64,000 bases of DNA from a virus: the IMG/VR virus record IMGVR_UViG_3300047548_000785, positions 1 to 64,000 of that record. One strand, given 5' to 3'. Shown here piece by piece: positions 4,938 through 12,071 of this stretch. A model generated the notes under the pieces. The model was given only the letters and a program-made list of their open reading frames with translations, was not told where the DNA came from and made no database searches. The position numbers and the translations under genes were made by a program. Numbering within the stretch: the first letter of the stretch is position 1; the number at the start of each line of letters is the position of its first letter.

Positions 4938-5018
4938 TTATTTACCACATGTACATTGATCTCCACAGTCAGACTTGACCATAAGATCTTCTTCTAAAAA
5001 AACACATTCAGCACACAT
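4938..5018 (-). CDS. Very small Cys-rich peptide, 26 aa
   Basis: Reads MCAECVFLEEDLMVKSDCGD and ends QCTCGK, with Cys at 2, 5, 18, 22 and 24. The start lies 3 nt after the stop of the 67-residue zinc gene, and GGAAAATGG can serve as its ribosome-binding site. Possibly a metal-binding partner of that gene. Real coding is likely but unproven at this length. Confidence 0.5.
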   Translation of the reverse strand: MCAECVFLEEDLMVKSDCGDQCTCGK

Positions 5019-5021
5019 GGT

Positions 5022-5225
5022 TTACCATTTTCCAATAGGACATTTTGCTTGCAGCAGGGTAGTTTTAAGTTGCATAAAACATCCACACTTTCTACACTTA
5101 TTCAAATATTTATTAAACGCAGGACATACTTTACAGATCTCTAATCTTTGCTCAATAAGTTCTTTATCTGATCTTGGTTGGTTTGGATCAAACAAATCAC
5201 TAAATTGTACGTCTCCATTTTTCAT
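5022..5225 (-). CDS. Small zinc-ribbon phage protein, 67 aa
   Basis: Begins MKNGDVQFSDLFDPNQP. The C-terminal half carries CKVC at 31-34, CRKCGC at 44-49, and CPIGKW at the end with C62. This ending and Cys spacing is widespread in small phage proteins; I believe it matches the DUF6171-like zinc-binding group, with moderate certainty. First gene of the leftward unit, preceded by a TATAAT box and a perfect inverted repeat at 5252-5266. Confidence 0.8.
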   Translation of the reverse strand: MKNGDVQFSDLFDPNQPRSDKELIEQRLEICKVCPAFNKYLNKCRKCGCFMQLKTTLLQAKCPIGKW

Positions 5226-5231
5226 ATTTCA

Positions 5232-5266
5232 ATTATATCAGGTTTGAGCTGTTCGGAAATTCCGAA
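5232..5266 (-). promoter_or_regulatory. Leftward promoter with palindromic operator
   Basis: A minus-strand TGATATAAT-type -10 lies about 7 nt before the ATG at 5225. The -35 region holds a perfect 7-bp inverted repeat, TTCGGAA-A-TTCCGAA (5252-5266), well placed for a dimeric repressor. It lacks the 12-mer of P1-P9. Confidence 0.5.
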
Positions 5267-5271
5267 TAGTT

Positions 5272-5393
5272 GGTTTGGCAAAAGTTTCGCGGTATCAAAC
5301 CATCTCTGATGGTGTTTGCGAAGCAAACAAATAACCCCTCATGATCGATCATAGTATTTATATAATCATCCTCGACCTATGTCGTATGAGGGG
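5272..5393. other. Hairpin-dense divergent intergenic element
   Basis: Between the leftward gene at 5225 and the rightward gene at 5456 lie several inverted repeats: ACCATC/GATGGT (5299-5313), GTTTGC/GCAAAC (5314-5328), and CCCCTCAT/ATGAGGGG (5335-5342 with 5386-5393), which encloses the palindrome ATGATCGATCAT and a CGAC/GTCG hairpin (5373-5384). Could be a structured RNA, a protein-binding array or a recombination or packaging site. No gene seen. Confidence 0.55.
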
Positions 5394-5442
5394 CTATATA
5401 ACCATTATACACCTTTTGAACGGTTTGTCAATATACGAGGTT

Positions 5443-5448
5443 TATAAT
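5443..5448 (+). promoter_or_regulatory. -10 box of the M23 peptidase gene
   Basis: TATAAT with no good TTGACA upstream. The ATG at 5456 follows after 7 nt and no ribosome-binding sequence lies between, so a leaderless message is likely. Confidence 0.5.
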
Positions 5449-5455
5449 TATATAT

Positions 5456-6007
5456 ATGATTGCTAGGATAGTTATTGTCATATTAACGGTTTTGGGGGCA
5501 ACTACCGTAATAGTTCCTCGCAGTACCCCCGAACCTTCTCAAACAACACCTGCCAACATGTGTGTGCTTCGGGAAAGAGTCGAGATTATTCCAAATACCA
5601 TGGTTTGGCCAGTATCTCCTACAGAAATAACATCACCATTTGGAGATCGTCCAGAATTACCTTTCGGATTTCACTATGGTTTAGATTTTGGGACAGGATG
5701 GAGTGATCCTATTCCTGCAGTTATTGGAGGTACTGTTATTTTCGCAGGTTGGAGTTATGGCAATGAAATTCGTATTCAGAATGGTCAATACACATATCTT
5801 TACGCACATCTCAGTAAAATTGACGTAGTTGTAGGTCAAGAAGTTGCAATGGGTGAAATAATCGGTTTATCAGGCTCTACAGGGCTTTCGCTAGGTCCTC
5901 ACCTGCATTTAGAAATCTGGGATAATGGAGTACCTATAGATCCGTATCCTATTCTTGTAGCACAAACAGAGGTTAAGAAGAATGTCACAGAAGAAGTAGT
6001 GTGTTAA
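5456..6007 (+). CDS. Secreted or membrane-anchored M23 family peptidase
   Basis: A 183-residue protein with a hydrophobic N-terminal segment (residues 3-21), a short Pro/Ser/Thr linker, and an M23 (lysostaphin/LytM-type) domain from about 50 to 165. The metal and catalytic residues are visible: H73 and D77 in HYGLDFG, YAH118, and H149/H151 in GPHLHLE. M23 enzymes cut peptide cross-bridges of peptidoglycan. The N-terminus suggests export by the host, so it might act from outside or at the membrane rather than through the holin. Separate from the large endolysin at 7180. Confidence 0.85.
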   Translation: MIARIVIVILTVLGATTVIVPRSTPEPSQTTPANMCVLRERVEIIPNTMVWPVSPTEITSPFGDRPELPFGFHYGLDFGTGWSDPIPAVIGGTVIFAGWSYGNEIRIQNGQYTYLYAHLSKIDVVVGQEVAMGEIIGLSGSTGLSLGPHLHLEIWDNGVPIDPYPILVAQTEVKKNVTEEVVC

Positions 6008-6246
6008 GTATCTTTACATATAACAGCCTATATGTAAAAATAATCGCAAAATCTTTACATATAATGTGTGCGTTCATACACATTTTATCTGTTTAGGGGG
6101 GCTAAACTACTGCTTTAGGCCAAAAAGTGTGCGTTCGTGCACATTTAAAATCAGTACGATAGTTCCGAATACCGATAAAAGTTGGTGTAAAACAACAATA
6201 ATTGGTCTAAATCAGCACGATCGTTCTCATTTAGCTTAAATAAGGT
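6008..6246. repeat. Non-coding region with paired direct and inverted repeats
   Basis: A perfect 10-bp inverted repeat, TTTACATATA/TATATGTAAA (6013-6038), follows the M23 gene. Three direct repeats occur in pairs: TCTTTACATATAA (6011 and 6052), GTGTGCGTTC (6066 and 6127, each inside a small hairpin ending CACATTT), and AATCAGYACGAT (6149 and 6210). No gene seen. The arrangement resembles iterons or operator arrays. Confidence 0.6.
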
Positions 6247-6288
6247 TTAGCAGTTGCAGCAAATACCGCAGTCTTCACATTCAATCAT
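6247..6288 (-). CDS. Possible 13-residue Cys-rich peptide
   Basis: The minus strand encodes MIECEDCGICCNC and stop: five Cys among 13 residues. No convincing ribosome-binding site; GGGGA lies about 12 nt upstream. Such a composition is unlikely by chance but a function cannot be assigned. Low confidence. Confidence 0.25.
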   Translation of the reverse strand: MIECEDCGICCNC

Positions 6289-6441
6289 ATTTTATTGTAT
6301 TCCCCGTATTCAAACATATGGAGGTTTGTTTATAGGGGCTATACTTCTCGCCGCGACTTTAGGTCCCCGAACTTTACCGCCGAAGCAATGTGTGTTTATC
6401 TTAGTTATCAACATGTTGTGTATAACTTTTAAAAAGCACAC

Positions 6442-6447
6442 TATAAT
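6442..6447 (+). promoter_or_regulatory. -10 box of gene 6457
   Basis: TATAAT 9 nt before the ATG, with no ribosome-binding site between. The upstream region 6289-6441 holds no gene that I can support. Confidence 0.45.
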
Positions 6448-6456
6448 AGATATATC

Positions 6457-6780
6457 ATGACTTGGCAAGAATGGGTTCCTCTCACCGTAGGTATCATAGC
6501 GATTATTACAGCACTCGGAGGTTTTCTAAGATATGTTATTAAAAACTTTTTACGTCAAGAACTTCATATAATCAAGCATGAACTTCAGCCTAATAGTGGT
6601 AAGTCTATTAAGGATCAAGTTACCAGGCTAGAAGAAACACAAAAAATAATGAAAATGGAACAAGACGATCATATTAAAACTCAACGTGAAGAAGAAAATA
6701 AAATCGAACATCGAATCGATAAAATTGAAAAGAAAATTGATCGTTTATACGAGATTGTTATCCAAAAGCTCGGTAACTAA
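6457..6780 (+). CDS. DUF2746-like membrane and coiled-coil protein
   Basis: A 107-residue protein with one membrane span (about residues 6-27) and a long charged coiled coil from about 60 to the end. The joint ELQPNSGKSIKDQVTRLE strongly recalls the ELKPNGGSSLRD signature of the DUF2746 proteins found near lysis genes of actinobacteriophages. Such proteins are thought to assist lysis or virion-envelope interaction, though the role is not settled. It sits between an M23 peptidase and the endolysin-holin pair, in keeping with a lysis role. Confidence 0.75.
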   Translation: MTWQEWVPLTVGIIAIITALGGFLRYVIKNFLRQELHIIKHELQPNSGKSIKDQVTRLEETQKIMKMEQDDHIKTQREEENKIEHRIDKIEKKIDRLYEIVIQKLGN

Positions 6781-6946
6781 TATATATCTATATACCTTAT
6801 ATCTTAATATCTTAGTTTGCTAGGTATTCTTCTTTCTTATATTATTAATATTATACACATAAGTTCATCTTCTTGATACAAAAAATAGATATTTTTATGT
6901 AACAATTGTGTAACATTTTGATTACAAACATGTAACGTTATAATTA

Positions 6947-6955
6947 TGTTATAAT
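6947..6955 (+). promoter_or_regulatory. Extended -10 promoter upstream of the hairpin RNA
   Basis: TGTTATAAT. The predicted transcription start, about 7 nt downstream, is the first base of the terminator stem at 6963. A second TATAAT at 6939-6944 overlaps upstream. The flanks (6781-6938) are very AT-rich with no gene seen. Confidence 0.55.
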
Positions 6956-6962
6956 TTATTTG

Positions 6963-7017
6963 ACTACTACCTAGGTTTTCTCTCTCTCATACCCACTTCC
7001 TAGGTAGTAGTTTTTTT
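6963..7017 (+). terminator. Perfect 13-bp terminator hairpin, possible short RNA
   Basis: ACTACTACCTAGG (6963-6975) pairs perfectly with CCTAGGTAGTAGT (6999-7011), followed by a run of seven T. The 23-nt loop is pyrimidine-rich (TTTTCTCTCTCTCAT then ACCCACTT). It ends rightward transcription from 6457 and may also be the body of a roughly 55-nt RNA started at 6963. Confidence 0.85.
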
Positions 7018-7034
7018 ATTTATAATTTTTTACC

Positions 7035-7043
7035 TGATATAAT
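7035..7043 (+). promoter_or_regulatory. Extended -10 promoter of the lysis module
   Basis: TGATATAAT, about 48 nt before the ATG at 7091, after the strong terminator. Same TGnTATAAT pattern as later rightward promoters. Confidence 0.55.
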
Positions 7044-7090
7044 AATATAAGAAGAGAAGTCTTCGTTAACTGATAGGAAGTGGAATAAAA

Positions 7091-7183
7091 ATGGCTACTA
7101 AGTCAAATAAAAGAGACAACATGAATACGCCTGATGATGAATGGCTACCTGTTGGATATGATGCAGAAGAGGTCAACAAATGA
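7091..7183 (+). CDS. Small hypothetical protein, 30 aa
   Basis: Begins MATKSNKRDNMNTPDDEWLP and ends with AEEVNK. An AGGAAG ribosome-binding site lies upstream, and its TGA overlaps the endolysin ATG as ATGA, so it probably serves translational coupling to the endolysin. The N-terminus is basic and the C-terminus acidic. No family recognised. Confidence 0.65.
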   Translation: MATKSNKRDNMNTPDDEWLPVGYDAEEVNK

Positions 7184-8925
7184 GTTTGTGGTGGCCTGTA
7201 GATAATGTTAGAATTACTGGTGATTTCGCTGGATGGCCAGAGTTTTATTCGAAATATGGAATGAGAGGCCACAACGGAATTGATATTGGTGTTGGTGTAG
7301 GTACCCCAGTCTATGCCGCCGAAGCTGGCGTTATTCATTTTGAAGGATGGGGAAATAATAACGGATGGATGGGATCATCTGCTGGTATCTGTGTACTAAT
7401 TCGTCATGGCTGGGGTTACACTGGATATGCACACCTTTCTGAAACCCTTGTCAACAATGGTCAAAGTGTAGCAAAGGGTCAGCTTATTGGAAAGTCTGGT
7501 AACACTGGTCTTTCTACTGGTCCACACCTTCACTTTGAGACACTACCCCCAAGTCCAGACTGGAAAAATGGTTTTGCTGGTCGTGTAAACCCACGTAATT
7601 ATGGAATTGAGGCTCGTGGATCAAGTGGCGGTGGTGGTGCAATGACAGCACAACAGCGTCAGGTAGGCAGCGAACCAGTTAATCGTCGCCTAGACCCAAA
7701 TACTTCACGTGCACCTATTCCAGAGCAACTTGCTCCAGGTGACGTAGGAAACTTTAATGGATGGATTCGTGGAGAATCTGTTAATGGAAATAATGTTTGG
7801 TTCCGTGGTATTTCTGGAAACTGGTTCTGGTCTGGAGGATTTACCTCACAGTCTACAGCTGGTCTTACAGATCTTAATCCTGCACCAGCACCAGCACCTA
7901 CAAACCCAGCAGAAAGAGTTGTTGGAAGCGTTTCTGTAAGAAAACGTCCTACGCCTGCAACCTCCGGTGCTATTCTTGGAGAAATTCCTGCAAACACTAA
8001 GGTTGTTTTTGATGGATGGGCTGCAGGAGAAACTGTTGATGGAAACAACTTGTGGTATCACTCAGCAGAAGGATGGTGGTCCTGGTCTGGTGCATACACC
8101 AAAGTTGCAAAGGATGGACTTAAGGATATGACTCCTAAGCCAACTCCAACACCAACGCCCACACCGACTCCAACGCCAACTCCTACCCCAACACCGAGTG
8201 GTCGTAAGCCAGTAAGTCAAACAACTCCAAACTGGGATATGAGTAGTTCAGACGCTCCGTCATCTTATCCAAGACCTACGGCAAAGAAAAGCAGTATTGT
8301 TTTCCCGTCTAACATTGTAGAACGGAAAGATCCTGCCAGTCCAAATGGATACACTGTTGGTCGTCCAGATCCTAAAGGTCCAAACCATATTGTTTTGCAT
8401 CATGCAGCGACAACTTCGTTATCTGGAGCAATCAATACTTTGCGAGGTACTAATGGTGCACCTACTGCAAACTATGTTGTTAAAGATAATGAGCTTGTAT
8501 CTATGGTTTCCGAAGAAGATACAGCGTGGACAAATGGCAGGTGGACATCTAACACATACTCAGTTACATTTGAAATGATTAATGAGTCTGGTTCTGGATC
8601 AACATGGCAGCCACCATCAAAGGCTACATGTGAGACAACGGCATGGGCAATGGCAAGAGCAGCACAGAGATGGAATATTGAGCTACCACTCGAATATGGC
8701 ATCAATGTGTTTGGACATAAAGATGTTTCAAAATCTGCGACAGCTTGTCCAGGAAATCTAGATGTAAAAGCGGTTGTAGCAAGAGCTAATGAAATTATCA
8801 AAACTACTCCAGCACCTACACCAACACCTAGTAATAATACCGACAAAAAGAAAATTGCAGATGCTCTAGATATTATTCAAGATAAAATTGGTGAAATTTC
8901 AAGCATTCTACGAGAAGAGAAGTAA
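7180..8925 (+). CDS. Modular endolysin: M23 peptidase, two SH3-like repeats, amidase
   Basis: 581 residues. Residues 1-145 are an M23 peptidase with H31, D35, YAH85 and H116/H118 (GPHLHFE). Two SH3-like cell-wall-binding repeats follow at about 165-230 and 245-315, sharing FNGW/FDGW, a V-x-GNNxW core and WxWSG. A Thr-Pro linker (about 320-343) leads to an Amidase_2/PGRP-type N-acetylmuramoyl-L-alanine amidase at about 395-545, with zinc ligands in LHHAA (about 407), GHKD (about 512) and ACPG (about 523). It would cut both the cross-bridge and the glycan-peptide bond of Gram-positive peptidoglycan. No signal peptide; release depends on the holin just downstream. Confidence 0.93.
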   Translation: MSLWWPVDNVRITGDFAGWPEFYSKYGMRGHNGIDIGVGVGTPVYAAEAGVIHFEGWGNNNGWMGSSAGICVLIRHGWGYTGYAHLSETLVNNGQSVAKGQLIGKSGNTGLSTGPHLHFETLPPSPDWKNGFAGRVNPRNYGIEARGSSGGGGAMTAQQRQVGSEPVNRRLDPNTSRAPIPEQLAPGDVGNFNGWIRGESVNGNNVWFRGISGNWFWSGGFTSQSTAGLTDLNPAPAPAPTNPAERVVGSVSVRKRPTPATSGAILGEIPANTKVVFDGWAAGETVDGNNLWYHSAEGWWSWSGAYTKVAKDGLKDMTPKPTPTPTPTPTPTPTPTPTPSGRKPVSQTTPNWDMSSSDAPSSYPRPTAKKSSIVFPSNIVERKDPASPNGYTVGRPDPKGPNHIVLHHAATTSLSGAINTLRGTNGAPTANYVVKDNELVSMVSEEDTAWTNGRWTSNTYSVTFEMINESGSGSTWQPPSKATCETTAWAMARAAQRWNIELPLEYGINVFGHKDVSKSATACPGNLDVKAVVARANEIIKTTPAPTPTPSNNTDKKKIADALDIIQDKIGEISSILREEK

Positions 8926-8936
8926 GGAGGAGGATT

Positions 8937-9272
8937 ATGTATTTGTTTACAAAAGATTTTTGGACCTATGCTTTTGAGCGTATGGTAAAAACTATTGCTC
9001 AAGCTGCGATTGCTCTTATCACTGCCGAAGCTTTCGGTCTTTTTGACGGACAAGCATGGCTTAATGTTGCATCTGTAGCAGGTATGGCAGGAATTGTTTC
9101 TGTTCTTATGTCGCTACAATCATACTCAGCAGTCAACAATGATGCTGACATGAAAGCACTAGAAGCTACAGTTGCTAGAATGACGCAAAAGGCACAGATT
9201 GTTGAGTCATCTGCACAAGCAATTAAGTCTGGTGCTGCAGGAGTAGAACTTCCTACAGACGCTAAGGGTTAA
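8937..9272 (+). CDS. Holin, r1t-like
   Basis: 111 residues with two hydrophobic segments (about 17-36 and 45-62) after an amphipathic N-terminus that includes FWTYAFERMVKTIAQAA. This matches the phage r1t-type holin pattern in which an Ala-rich first helix and a GxxSVLxSL second helix form the membrane lesion. A GGAGGAGG ribosome-binding site lies upstream, 12 nt after the endolysin stop. The C-terminal helix is charged. Confidence 0.85.
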   Translation: MYLFTKDFWTYAFERMVKTIAQAAIALITAEAFGLFDGQAWLNVASVAGMAGIVSVLMSLQSYSAVNNDADMKALEATVARMTQKAQIVESSAQAIKSGAAGVELPTDAKG

Positions 9273-9286
9273 TTTGATCTAAAAAT

Positions 9287-9320
9287 GTGGGGGTAGTTTT
9301 TACGACTGCCCCCACTTTTA
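9287..9320 (+). terminator. Terminator after holin
   Basis: GTGGGGGTAGT (9287-9297) pairs with ACTGCCCCCAC (9305-9315), one G-T wobble, 7-nt loop, then CTTTTAT. Closes the lysis operon. Confidence 0.85.
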
Positions 9321-9322
9321 TC

Positions 9323-9331
9323 TGTTATAAT
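9323..9331 (+). promoter_or_regulatory. Extended -10 promoter with leaderless start
   Basis: TGTTATAAT; the ATG at 9338 follows 6 nt after the -10 and no ribosome-binding site exists. Any -35 would lie inside the terminator stem. Confidence 0.65.
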
Positions 9332-9337
9332 TAAAAT

Positions 9338-10027
9338 ATGGCATTTCCAGGTACATACGACATTAATTACTATCGAGGAGATACATTCGAGTTTAGAATT
9401 TATCCACGCGATAACAGTGGTGAAGCATTTAGCCTTCAAGGATATTTGCCACCATATTTTACTATTGCTAATGCCAAAGGAGATGCTGCTACTGTAATTA
9501 AAACAGGATATGCAGAAATTGTTTCCAATGAATATATCAAATGTGCTATTACACCAGATATTGGCAATGAACTAGTTGCTGGAACACAATATGTTTATGA
9601 CGTAGAAATTGCTAAGCCAGGGACCGACTACAACTATATCTACACACTGCTTAATGGTAGAGTAACCGTCTTCGAACAAGTTACTGATAAGCCTATTCTT
9701 ACTGCACCAGTACCAATCTCAGATATATTCTTTAGCGAAATTCCAAATGGATTTGCAGGGGCATGGTCAAACCCATCTACTGGAGATGCTCCAACTACAT
9801 ATACTATTTCACTTTCACCTTTACCTAACTTCTTGCCAAGTGCTACTTTCACATTTACACAGGCAGCAGTTCCTGGCCTACTGGCAAACACTGCAGCAGC
9901 TATATCTTCTCCAGCCTTCCCACTGATTCCTGGCACAACATATTATGTTAAAATTATTGGTTCTAATGCTGCAGGATCATCCGCAGCCTATATTGAGCCA
10001 TATGTATATGGGGCAGTTACATCATAA
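9338..10027 (+). CDS. Virion structural protein with Fn3-like C-terminus
   Basis: 229 residues. The N-terminus (YYRGDTFEFRIYPRD) resembles the opening of baseplate or receptor-binding adaptor proteins that begin with a small beta domain. About 120-228 looks like a fibronectin type III fold (WSNPSTGDAPTTYTISLSP ... GTTYYVKIIGSNAAGSS). First gene of the adsorption cluster, with its own leaderless promoter. Likely a minor tail or fibre-associated protein. Confidence 0.7.
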   Translation: MAFPGTYDINYYRGDTFEFRIYPRDNSGEAFSLQGYLPPYFTIANAKGDAATVIKTGYAEIVSNEYIKCAITPDIGNELVAGTQYVYDVEIAKPGTDYNYIYTLLNGRVTVFEQVTDKPILTAPVPISDIFFSEIPNGFAGAWSNPSTGDAPTTYTISLSPLPNFLPSATFTFTQAAVPGLLANTAAAISSPAFPLIPGTTYYVKIIGSNAAGSSAAYIEPYVYGAVTS

Positions 10028-10040
10028 TTGGTAGGTATCA

Positions 10041-10814
10041 ATGGCAACTTTAAACCGAATTAAAGAAATTGAAGCCAGCATACCACCTGTACAAAAAGGT
10101 CCAGCTTCTGTTTTAGTCCAACCAGATTTTGGTGCTAGTGGTATTCGTGGTAGTTATATTTTGTACGGTTACGGTAATCCAGCGATAGCAGATTTCTCTT
10201 TATTTACTGGAGTCGAGCCATCTTTTAAGGTCCGACAACTAGACTGGTATATCAATCTACTTGCTTCTGATCCAGAATATTTGTGGGTATATCAATATCA
10301 AGGAACAAATGAATTATCTTGGAATCGTATCTTTAAAATTATTCCAAATACATATACCGATAAAATAGACGTTACGTATACTAATGGTGTTGGGACAATA
10401 TCATTAACTATTCCTAAAGTTAGAATACCTATTGAAGAACAGCTAAAAAAGGATATCCCCACATCTTCTACTAAAGTAGATAATGAAGCAGAAATGCTAA
10501 CAACGAATATATCTGTAAACCAATACGTATTTAGAAGAGATGTTCAAAGATTTTATCAACTAACATCATCTGATTATGAAGATATTGCTAACTGGGCAGA
10601 ACGTGTGCAAATGAATATTTTACTAGATATTGAACACACTAATCCAGTATCGCTATCATTTATTATTGATGACATTAAAGAAGTTACAGCTACATCGTCA
10701 TTCCAGCTCGACATGACTATAAATGCCGCTGAAATTTCAGAAACTCTTTCAGTTTTAACGTGGTCTAAGCTAGCTGGTGTTAAGCCAACAAATATAACTG
10801 TTAGCATGTTATAA
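10041..10814 (+). CDS. Virion structural protein, paralogue of next gene
   Basis: 257 residues. The N-terminal half (GASGIRGSYILYGYGNP, then LDWYINLLASDPEYLWVYQY and a FKIIPNTY stretch) is shared with the 200-residue product of 10834-11436. The C-terminal part is beta-rich. Neither membrane span nor catalytic motif is seen. Placed among tail-fibre genes, so probably a fibre or appendage component. Confidence 0.65.
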   Translation: MATLNRIKEIEASIPPVQKGPASVLVQPDFGASGIRGSYILYGYGNPAIADFSLFTGVEPSFKVRQLDWYINLLASDPEYLWVYQYQGTNELSWNRIFKIIPNTYTDKIDVTYTNGVGTISLTIPKVRIPIEEQLKKDIPTSSTKVDNEAEMLTTNISVNQYVFRRDVQRFYQLTSSDYEDIANWAERVQMNILLDIEHTNPVSLSFIIDDIKEVTATSSFQLDMTINAAEISETLSVLTWSKLAGVKPTNITVSML

Positions 10815-10815
10815 T
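10807..10815 (+). promoter_or_regulatory. Extended -10 promoter upstream of 10834
   Basis: TGTTATAAT overlapping the stop codon of the upstream gene, 18 nt before the next ATG. Confidence 0.5.
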
Positions 10816-10833
10816 TAAATAATTGGAATAATC

Positions 10834-11436
10834 ATGGTAGATCAAATCGTTATCTTAGACTCAGAGAACCTGGTCGTGGCTGGTGGACTCAATGACATAC
10901 AAGTCGAAACAGACATTGGATCCCAGGGTAATCGAGGTAGCCTAATTCTTTATGGATCTGGAGACCCAAATCTAATTCCAATCTTTAATTTTCCACAGAC
11001 ACCAAGATTGCTTGACTGGTATATTAACTTAGATACATCCGATCCAAACTATCTGTATATCTATCAGTATATTTCTAAAGATGGAAATATTACATGGGAT
11101 AAGCTATTCAAGATTATTCCTAATATTTACAGTGTTACGGAAAGAGTTAGCTTTGCTACCACCAATACTTCTACAGTATCAATTCTTGTTGCAAACACAA
11201 CACTTCCTCTTTTAGCTAACACAACACCATCTAGAGTAAACGCACACATTAATCTTCAGGCCGATGATGGTAGCATTATTGCATCTTCTTTTGTTATTGG
11301 ACAAAATTCAATTGTAAATAATAACTTTGTTTTACCAATTACAATTACAGCAACTAAGCAAAATCCTTCAACACTGGCTTGGTCCAAGGTAACCAATGAA
11401 ACCCTAACGGCTCATATTACTGTCAGTGTGATATAA
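10834..11436 (+). CDS. Virion structural protein, paralogue of previous gene
   Basis: 200 residues. Shares with its neighbour the GSQGNRGSLILYGSGDPN motif, LDWYINLDTSDPNYLYIYQY and a KLFKIIPNIY segment; the C-terminal region is different and shorter. The pair looks like a tandem duplication with divergence of the outer part, as is usual for host-contact proteins. Confidence 0.65.
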   Translation: MVDQIVILDSENLVVAGGLNDIQVETDIGSQGNRGSLILYGSGDPNLIPIFNFPQTPRLLDWYINLDTSDPNYLYIYQYISKDGNITWDKLFKIIPNIYSVTERVSFATTNTSTVSILVANTTLPLLANTTPSRVNAHINLQADDGSIIASSFVIGQNSIVNNNFVLPITITATKQNPSTLAWSKVTNETLTAHITVSVI

Positions 11437-11437
11437 T
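11429..11437 (+). promoter_or_regulatory. Extended -10 promoter upstream of 11455
   Basis: TGATATAAT over the stop codon of the preceding gene, 17 nt before the next ATG. Confidence 0.5.
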
Positions 11438-11454
11438 AAATTTGGTGATCATTA

Positions 11455-12066
11455 ATGACTGAATCTATCGGTACCCCAATTCCTACAACCATTCCTGAAT
11501 TAGATGAAAATGCAAACATTCAGACTGCTCTAAGGCTATATCATTACGGAATTGATTCTGCTACTCCAGATATAAACTCTAATGAGTTTAAAGCATCTGT
11601 GGCAGGATACATTAAGGCTTTGCAAGAAGAAAAGGTTTCAAAAGATCCTACACTTATTTCTGCAACTGGTCAAAACCTAGACAACTTTAAAACAACTGGG
11701 TATTATCATTTTTCTTCCGCTGCAGCTAATGGTGGATCAAATTTCCCATCTATCTCTGGTACCGAATATGCAGGTGCAATGACGGTAATTAGTGCTGATA
11801 CACAAGCATTTGTTTATCAAACCTACATTATGTCAGACACAACAAGACAAAATATTATGTGGTGGAGAGTATACTCTAGTGGTCAGTGGTCAACCTGGAA
11901 ACGTGAAAATGATCACGTACATCCATCATCCGCCATTACAGACCCTGCAAACTTTACTGCAGGACGAATTTATTCTGGCGGATCTGTAACTGGAACTGCA
12001 ACAAGATTTTTTATTCAAGCTACAACGCCAACATCTCCGTCAACTGGTGATATTTGGATCTGGTGA
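11455..12066 (+). CDS. Tail fibre protein with pyocin-knob-like domain
   Basis: 203 residues. About 70-155 has the pyocin-knob pattern: an opening TGYYHFSSAA, then NFPSISG, a VYQTYIMSDTTRQNIMWWR stretch and a W-x2-W (GQWSTWKRE), as found in R-type pyocin and phage fibres where it binds glycans or trimerises. Ends with a PTSPSTGDIWIW motif often found at the end of fibre proteins. Likely host recognition. Confidence 0.75.
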   Translation: MTESIGTPIPTTIPELDENANIQTALRLYHYGIDSATPDINSNEFKASVAGYIKALQEEKVSKDPTLISATGQNLDNFKTTGYYHFSSAAANGGSNFPSISGTEYAGAMTVISADTQAFVYQTYIMSDTTRQNIMWWRVYSSGQWSTWKRENDHVHPSSAITDPANFTAGRIYSGGSVTGTATRFFIQATTPTSPSTGDIWIW

Positions 12067-12071
12067 TATAA

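Noticed and set aside
5335-5393. tRNA-like fold from the CCCCTCAT/ATGAGGGG stem
   Set aside because: Only 59 nt, no TTC loop, no anticodon arm of proper length and no place for the usual invariant bases; treated as a structured element of unknown type.
6254-6460. 68-residue rightward frame
   Set aside because: No ribosome-binding site, no domain, and it runs over the promoter of gene 6457.
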